DNA of 64,000 nucleotides. Source: Sphingopyxis sp. LC81. Its GTDB lineage: Bacteria > Pseudomonadota > Alphaproteobacteria > Sphingomonadales > Sphingomonadaceae. Location: NCBI RefSeq assembly GCF_000756375.1, contig NZ_JNFD01000021.1, positions 310,001 to 374,000 of the forward strand. The letters are read 5' to 3'. The notes below the pieces were generated by a model, which ran no database searches, was not told the DNA's origin, and saw only the letters and a list, made by a program, of their open reading frames with translations. How positions within the stretch are numbered: position 1 is the stretch's first letter; each line of letters begins with the position of its first letter. This document shows, one piece after another, positions 59,631-64,000 of the stretch. The translations under genes and the position numbers were made by a program.

Positions 59631-60029
59631 CTATCGGGCCGATGGCGCCGCGAAAATCGCGAAATTGCCGTTCGCGCTGCTGACGAGGCGGCTATCTTGA
59701 TAGAGCTTTGCTTCGATATTGGCGATGCGCTTGCCCTGGTGAAGGACGGCGGCCTCGCACGTCAGCCGGCCTTCGCGCACGCCGACATGATAGTTGAATT
59801 TGATTTCCAGCGTCGCGCAGACCAGCCCCTCTTCGAGCAGGCTCATCAGCGCGCCGCCCATGGCGGTGTCGGCGAGCGAATAGGCAACGCCGCCGTGCGC
59901 AACGCCGTTCGGGTTGAAATGGCGTTCGCGTTCGATATCGATCGCCATCGTGCAACGCCCGTCGCCGCGCTCGACCATTTGGAGGCCGAGCGCGCGCGCG
60001 AACTGGAAATCCTGGCCGAACGGCCTCAC
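59631..60029 (-). CDS. PaaI family hotdog thioesterase
   Basis: This 132-aa protein has the hotdog signature NPNGVAHGGVAYSLADTAMG (about residues 39-58, HGG motif) and TLEIKFNYHVGVREG (about 72-86). The start is taken as a GTG ten codons inside the longest frame, because AAGG lies eight bases before it, within the gcrA stop region; a GTG overlapping gcrA by 20 bases is possible but has no ribosome binding site. It is probably cotranscribed with gcrA. The substrate is unknown; PaaI itself hydrolyses ring-hydroxylated phenylacetyl-CoA. Confidence 0.82.
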   Translation of the reverse strand: MRPFGQDFQFARALGLQMVERGDGRCTMAIDIERERHFNPNGVAHGGVAYSLADTAMGGALMSLLEEGLVCATLEIKFNYHVGVREGRLTCEAAVLHQGKRIANIEAKLYQDSRLVSSANGNFAIFAAPSAR

Positions 60030-60039
60030 CGGACGCGCC

Positions 60040-60735
60040 TTAACGAACTCGGGGACCACCGAAGGGCGGCGGCGGGGGCGGGCGGCGCGTGCCGCGCGGC
60101 AGCTGTGCCTGATAGGCGCGACCGCAATGCTCGACGCAATAGGGGAAGCCGGGGTTCACCGCTTCACCGCAGAAATGGAAATCGGGCTCGCCCGGATGCC
60201 CCATCGGCCAGCGGCAGATGCGGTCGTTAAGGTCGAGCAAGGTCGTCTTGTCGGCGATCTCGGGGCTCGGCTTGGCGGGCACCAGCCGGCGCGGCGGCGC
60301 GGGCGGGATCGGCGCCTGCTGATCGCCGGGTCCCTGGCGGATAAAACCGCCGGGGCCGATCGAGACGATGCGCGGTGCATCGGCCTTCGGCGTCGGATCA
60401 CCCAATCCGCCGTCGGCGTTCGGCGTGTCGACGACCGGCTTGGCATCGAGTTTCGGGGCAGGTGCCACCGGGCGCGGCGCCACAGGTGCGGCCGCACGGG
60501 GCGCGGAAACGGGGGCTGCGGGTTTCGGCGTGGCGGGTACCGCGGCCTTGACCGGCTTGGCCACCTTTTCGGTCGCCTTGACGGGCGAGGGGCGCGATTT
60601 CAGGCCGAGGCGATGCGCCTTGCCGATCACCGCATTGCGGCTCACCCCGCCGAGTTCATCGGCGATCTGGCTGGCGGTCAGCCCCTTTTCCCACATGGTG
60701 CGCAGGCTTTCGATGCGCTCGTCGGTCCATGACAT
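60040..60735 (-). CDS. gcrA: GcrA cell cycle regulator
   Basis: This 231-aa protein begins SWTDERIESLRTMWEKGLTA, SQIADELGGVSRNAVIGKAH and RLGLKSRP, the characteristic GcrA DNA-binding helix-turn-helix (residues 2-49). A long Pro/Ala/Lys linker follows, and a C-terminal domain (about 160-215) with CRWPMGHPGEPDFHFCGEAV and YCVEHCGRAYQ, whose cysteines and histidines look zinc-binding and which contacts sigma-70 in Caulobacter. GcrA co-activates promoters at CcrM-methylated GANTC sites in S phase. This family marks the sequence as alphaproteobacterial. Confidence 0.95.
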   Translation of the reverse strand: MSWTDERIESLRTMWEKGLTASQIADELGGVSRNAVIGKAHRLGLKSRPSPVKATEKVAKPVKAAVPATPKPAAPVSAPRAAAPVAPRPVAPAPKLDAKPVVDTPNADGGLGDPTPKADAPRIVSIGPGGFIRQGPGDQQAPIPPAPPRRLVPAKPSPEIADKTTLLDLNDRICRWPMGHPGEPDFHFCGEAVNPGFPYCVEHCGRAYQAQLPRGTRRPPPPPPFGGPRVR

Positions 60736-60859
60736 AATCTATTCCTTATCATTCACGCTGCGGGCGGTTAGACGATCCGCGTTGTCGATCCTTTCGGGAC
60801 CGGCATTCAATCGTTGCCCAGCTTGCGGTAAGATCGGGGAGGCGATAGGCGAGAACGCC

Positions 60860-61732
60860 ATGAACGACCAGCCCCAAATTTCGCGCCCCGACTCGACAAA
60901 TTCCGCCGCGACTCCAACTTTTGCCGAACCCGGCGTTCCCCATATTCGAACGCTGAACGTGCCCGGCATGCACGCGCTATATGTCAAGGAGGTGCGGCGG
61001 TTTTTCAAGGTCCAGCTGCAAACAATCTGGGCGCCCGCGATCACCACGCTCCTGTTCCTCGTCATTTTCACCGTCGCGCTGGGCGGGGCGGGGCGGACGG
61101 TCATCGGCGTTCCCTTCGCCGATTTCATCGCGCCGGGCCTCATAATGATGGCGATGCTGCAGAACAGCTTCGCCAATTCGAGCTTTTCGTTGCTCGTCGG
61201 CAAGATCCAGGGGACGATCGTCGATTATCTGATGCCGCCGCTCGCCGTCGGCGAATTGATCATCGCGCTGGTTGGCGCCGCGATCACGCGGTCGGTCCTC
61301 GTCGGCCTGGCGTTGTGGCTCGCGATGCTGCTGTGGCCCGGCGTGCATGTGATGCCCGACCATCTGTGGGCGGTGGCGGTCTTTGGCGTGCTCGGCGCAT
61401 CGATGCTCGGCTTCCTCGGCCTCATCACCTCGGTCTGGGCCGAAAAGTTCGATCATGCCGCCGCGGTGACCAATTTCGTCGTGACGCCTCTCGCGCTGCT
61501 GTCGGGGACCTTCTATTCGGTCGACAAGCTCGCGCCGTGGTTCCAGACGATCGCGCACGGCAACCCCGTCTATTATGCGATCATGGGTTTTCGCTACGGT
61601 TTTATCGGCACGGTCGATTCAACGATCGCGAACCCGGTGCTGACTGCGGCGTTCGTGCTGGTCGGCGTGAATATCGGGCTGGGCCTGCTGACCTACCGCC
61701 TGCTCGCCTCGGGATGGAAGCTCAAAGCCTGA
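60860..61732 (+). CDS. ABC-2 type transporter permease
   Basis: This 290-aa protein has a soluble N-terminal tail (about 40 residues), an amphipathic segment GMHALYVKEVRRFFKVQLQT, and six hydrophobic segments (for example ITTLLFLVIFTVALGG, LVGLALWLAMLLW, VAVFGVLGASMLGFLGLI). FVVTPLALLSGTFYSVDKLA and HGNPVYYAIMGFRYGF are typical ABC-2 permease motifs. It lacks a neighbouring ATPase gene, so the partner is elsewhere or it functions with a shared one. The ATG beginning MNDQPQIS was chosen; the longer open frame overlaps gcrA. Its stop directly abuts that of hspQ. Confidence 0.85.
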   Translation: MNDQPQISRPDSTNSAATPTFAEPGVPHIRTLNVPGMHALYVKEVRRFFKVQLQTIWAPAITTLLFLVIFTVALGGAGRTVIGVPFADFIAPGLIMMAMLQNSFANSSFSLLVGKIQGTIVDYLMPPLAVGELIIALVGAAITRSVLVGLALWLAMLLWPGVHVMPDHLWAVAVFGVLGASMLGFLGLITSVWAEKFDHAAAVTNFVVTPLALLSGTFYSVDKLAPWFQTIAHGNPVYYAIMGFRYGFIGTVDSTIANPVLTAAFVLVGVNIGLGLLTYRLLASGWKLKA

Positions 61733-62107
61733 TTAGTGGCGATGGATGGCGCGCACGCGGTAGCGGCCACGTTCCAGCCCCTCGAACATCGCGTCGATCT
61801 GTGGATGGTCGATCGGTCCGCTGTCGCCATCGGCGACCAGATTCTGCTGGCTGACATAGGCGATGTAAGAGGAATCGCCGTTCTCGGCGAGCAGGTGGTA
61901 ATAGGGCTGCTCTTTCGCCGGGCGGATATCCTCGGGGATCGCTTCATACCATTCGTCGCTGTTCGCAAAGACCGGGTCGATGTCGAACACGACGCCGCGA
62001 AAGTCGAACATCCGATGGCGCACGATATCGCCCGGCGCGAAGCGCGCGCGACCGATCAGCGGTGCAGTAACAGTGGCAGGAAGTTCGGAAGTGGATTCGG
62101 GCGTCAT
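61733..62107 (-). CDS. hspQ: Heat shock protein HspQ
   Basis: This 124-aa protein has the HspQ/YccV fold (hemimethylated DNA-binding domain): RFAPGDIVRHRMFDFRGVVF, DIDPVFANSDEWYEAIPEDI, and QPYYHLLAENGDSSYIAYVS. In E. coli HspQ enhances Lon-mediated proteolysis and is heat-induced. The first 20 residues are an unconserved leader. A sigma-32-like promoter lies just upstream, so close to the ATG that the message may be leaderless. It converges with the ABC permease gene without any spacer. Confidence 0.92.
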   Translation of the reverse strand: MTPESTSELPATVTAPLIGRARFAPGDIVRHRMFDFRGVVFDIDPVFANSDEWYEAIPEDIRPAKEQPYYHLLAENGDSSYIAYVSQQNLVADGDSGPIDHPQIDAMFEGLERGRYRVRAIHRH

Positions 62108-62114
62108 AGGGTCA

Positions 62115-62142
62115 ATCTATGGCAGTTTACGCACGTTTCAAG
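62115..62142 (-). promoter_or_regulatory. Predicted sigma-32 (RpoH) promoter of hspQ
   Basis: On the minus strand CTTGAAA is followed after 13 bases by CCATAGAT, a close match to the heat-shock consensus CTTGAAA, N13-14, CCCATnT. The start of transcription would fall about at the hspQ ATG. The match is by eye and the assignment is supported by the function of the gene. Confidence 0.6.
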
Positions 62143-62287
62143 TCCGTTACATTCCAATTCGGCTGTGGTTTGCCGAATCGGGCTGTGATCAGCGTTACAG
62201 ATGCATTGGCGATGCGAGCTAAACTGCTCTTCTGGCTTTTGCATATCCCATTCGGGTTGTGGGCCGCACGATCAGGGGAGACGCATT

Positions 62288-62911
62288 ATGACGGACTTAC
62301 CACCCAATATCTCCGGCCCGGCTTCGGGCATTGTCCAGCGCGCGAAGGACATCCTTCTCAAACCCAAAGAGACATGGCCGGTAATCGCCGCCGAGCCGGC
62401 GACGGTGCAATCGATCTATGTGCCCTATGTGCTTGTACTGGCGGCGATCGGCCCGCTCGCGGGCTTCATCGGCGGGCAGGTTTTCGGGTTCACCATGCTC
62501 GGTGTGACATACCACCCGCCGCTCGTGGGCGCGCTTGTGTCGGCGTTCGTCTCTTATGGTCTGTCGCTGGCGACGATTTTCATCCTCGCGTTGGTCATCG
62601 ACGGCCTCGCACCGAACTTCGGCGGTCAAAAGGATCAGGTCCAGGCGCTGAAGGTCGCGGCCTATTCGGCGACTGCCGGCTGGGTCGGCGGCATCTTCGG
62701 AATATTGCCCGCGCTTGCCGTCATCGGCCTCTTGTTCGCCCTCTACGGGCTTTATCTCCTGTATCTCGGCCTGCCGGTGCTGATGAAGGCGCCAGAGGAC
62801 AAGGCGTTCGGCTACACGGCGGTCGTGATCATCGTTTATATCGTACTTTTCCTGATTGTCGGCGCGGTCGTCGCGACGCTCGCCGCACCGTCGCTCGTTA
62901 CCGTCAGATAA
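62288..62911 (+). CDS. Yip1 domain membrane protein
   Basis: This 207-aa protein begins MTDLPPNISGPASGIVQRAK, then DILLKPKETWPVIAAEPATV, a motif of bacterial Yip1 (PF04893) proteins, and five hydrophobic segments (about residues 43-66, 79-105, 125-148, 150-165, 180-204). The function in bacteria is unknown. The ATG has AGGGGAGA upstream. An inverted repeat ATTCGGC/GCCGAAT (about 62156-62177) lies in the region shared with the hspQ promoter. Confidence 0.82.
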   Translation: MTDLPPNISGPASGIVQRAKDILLKPKETWPVIAAEPATVQSIYVPYVLVLAAIGPLAGFIGGQVFGFTMLGVTYHPPLVGALVSAFVSYGLSLATIFILALVIDGLAPNFGGQKDQVQALKVAAYSATAGWVGGIFGILPALAVIGLLFALYGLYLLYLGLPVLMKAPEDKAFGYTAVVIIVYIVLFLIVGAVVATLAAPSLVTVR

Positions 62912-62975
62912 CGGCCGCCGCGAGCTGCCCCGGTCGTGCGCCGGGGCGGCTTGCTGTGGTCAAATTGTAGAAAAA

Positions 62976-63065
62976 TGGAGGAGAGTGAGGGATTCGAACC
63001 CTCGGTACCGTTGCCGGCACTTCGCATTTCGAGTGCGACGCTTTCGACCACTCAGCCAACTCTCC
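62976..63065 (-). tRNA. tRNA-Ser (anticodon CGA)
   Basis: This 90-nt class II tRNA has acceptor stem GGAGAGT/ACTCTCC, anticodon stem TCGCA/TGCGA with loop CTCGAAA giving anticodon CGA, a long variable arm (AGTGCCGGCAACGGTACC) and T-arm GAGGGTTCGAATCCCTC. CCA is encoded. The discriminator base reads T (U73), while bacterial serine tRNAs usually have G73. It reads UCG codons. Confidence 0.95.
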
Positions 63066-63157
63066 TCGCTGAGAGTGGACGCCCCTAGCGGCGGTCCGAA
63101 CGTCTTGCAACCCTCTCGTCACAAAATTACGGCCCGCCGCTTGGTATCGTCACCCGA

Positions 63158-64000
63158 TCAGGGCTTGTCGGCTTCCCACCAATAGGGCTGGCGCTTGCGC
63201 GTTCCCGTCTCGGCCTCGTTCATCGTCAGCGGATCGTAGAGCCGCCCGCCGAGCATCACGCGGTGGATTTGCTCGGTATTGCGTATATTTTCGGTCGGGT
63301 CGGCATCGAGGATCAGCAGGTCGGCAAGCTTCCCGGCCTCGAGCGACCCGACATCCTTCGCATAACCGAGCGAGGTGGCGGGCATGATCGTCGCCGCCCG
63401 CAGCGCGTCGATGTTGCTCCACCCGCCGCGCACGAACGACCAGATTTCCCAATGCGCGCCGAGCCCCGATTGCTGGCCGTGCGCGCCGATCGAGACCATG
63501 CGGCCCGTCGCGGCGATCTTGCCCGCCTGACGCGCCGAATCATCGTCGACATAGTCACCCTCGGGCGCGATGACGCGGCGCTTGTTGTTCGCCGCGAGTT
63601 CGGCCGGCGGCGCGTGGCGCGACAGGATCGGATGCTCCCAGACGTTGGTGTGCGCACGCCAATAGGGATCGCCCGCGGGTCCGCCATAGGTCACGACGAG
63701 CGTCGGCGTGTAATCGACCTCAGTCTGCCCCCACAGCTGGACCAGGTCCTTGTAGAAGATGTGGAGCGGGACATTGTGCTCGACGGTCGAATTGCCGTCC
63801 TGGATCAACGTGACGTCCTGCGTGAACAGCGAGCCGCCTTCGGGCACGACGGTCATGCCTTCGGTCTGCGCCGCCTTCACGACCATCTGCCGCTGGTCGC
63901 GGCGCGGCTGATTGTAGTTTTTGACGCTGTGCGCGCCTTGCGCCTTCAGGCGGCGAACATGCGCAAGCGCGTCGTCATAACCATTGATCTCGGCATAAAC
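63158..64000 (-). CDS. Amidohydrolase family protein, C-terminal part
   Basis: The gene runs off the right edge; 280 codons are visible. The C-terminal part reads IDALRAATIMPATSLGYAKD, VGSLEAGKLADLLILDADPT and ENIRNTEQIHRVMLGGRLYD, the standard end of amidohydrolase (imidazolonepropionase-like) enzymes, where the barrel meets the small beta-sandwich. MVSIGAHGQQSGLGAHWEIW holds a metal-site histidine. Sphingomonad homologues are often long proteins with an N-terminal beta-propeller (TolB/PD40); whether this one is cannot be seen. The substrate is unknown. Confidence 0.85.
   Translation of the reverse strand, partial: VYAEINGYDDALAHVRRLKAQGAHSVKNYNQPRRDQRQMVVKAAQTEGMTVVPEGGSLFTQDVTLIQDGNSTVEHNVPLHIFYKDLVQLWGQTEVDYTPTLVVTYGGPAGDPYWRAHTNVWEHPILSRHAPPAELAANNKRRVIAPEGDYVDDDSARQAGKIAATGRMVSIGAHGQQSGLGAHWEIWSFVRGGWSNIDALRAATIMPATSLGYAKDVGSLEAGKLADLLILDADPTENIRNTEQIHRVMLGGRLYDPLTMNEAETGTRKRQPYWWEADKP

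Overview
The window reads as an ordinary, gene-dense stretch of alphaproteobacterial chromosome, most likely from the Sphingomonadaceae and close to Sphingopyxis or Sphingomonas. The case rests on the high G+C content by eye, a GcrA cell-cycle regulator, the split ATP synthase F0 cluster atpI-atpB-atpE-atpF'-atpF with a b' subunit and no F1 genes, a DUF1674/SdhAF4-type protein, SapC, MetZ-type methionine synthesis, and short palindromic intergenic repeats of the kind sphingomonads carry. The genus is inference. I see no rRNA, insertion sequence, prophage, CRISPR array, plasmid gene or obvious foreign island.

Layout. 1-5.3 kb: the end of cysC/cysNC with cysQ, an MDR oxidoreductase, then a minus-strand operon (RBBP9-like hydrolase, cysK, SleB-type cell wall hydrolase). 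5.3-16 kb: an MFS exporter, a DUF885 lipoprotein, rsmB, an SDHAF4-like gene, sapC, a GlcD-like flavoprotein, an orphan secreted protein, a DEAD-box helicase, a second MDR reductase and tRNA-Ala(CGC). 16-23.7 kb: acyl-CoA dehydrogenase, a TPR plus Asp/Asn hydroxylase protein, a DUF4349 lipoprotein, a DUF2520 gene with uvrD/pcrA, and a ParD-like plus methionine aminopeptidase pair under a palindromic promoter. 23.7-29.5 kb: an RlpA-like lipoprotein, an MHS transporter, rsmD with an RluB-type pseudouridine synthase, a single-domain receiver and an AmpG-like permease. 29.4-37 kb: a long minus-strand array lapA-pyrF-trpF-trpB-(59-aa membrane protein)-trpA-accD-folC, preceded by purB. 37-43.4 kb: twin secreted Pro-rich/EF-hand genes, rnk, radC and the ydbH-ynbE-ydbL envelope lipid operon. 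43.4-46.2 kb: the F0 cluster. 46.2-54.8 kb: GST with SDR; uvrC-thioesterase-recO; leuB-GNAT-metZ-apaG-lysR. 54.8-64 kb: a serine hydrolase with a GFA enzyme, parE, a beta-barrel protein, gcrA-paaI, an ABC-2 permease, hspQ, a Yip1 protein, tRNA-Ser(CGA) and the C-terminal part of an amidohydrolase.

Together these are housekeeping functions: sulfur assimilation (cysNC/cysQ, cysK, metZ), tryptophan, leucine, pyrimidine, purine and folate synthesis, DNA repair and topology (uvrD, uvrC, recO, radC, parE), rRNA modification, envelope lipid transport, peptidoglycan turnover and respiration. The items most worth a second look are the ParD-like/MetAP pair with its 10-bp inverted repeat over the promoter, a 59-aa two-helix membrane protein translationally coupled between trpB and trpA, a tandem pair of secreted proteins of which only one keeps EF-hands, a divergent class A beta-lactamase-like secreted hydrolase, hairpins inside and ahead of the atp operon, and a sigma-32-like promoter at hspQ. 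None amounts to a demonstrated new system.
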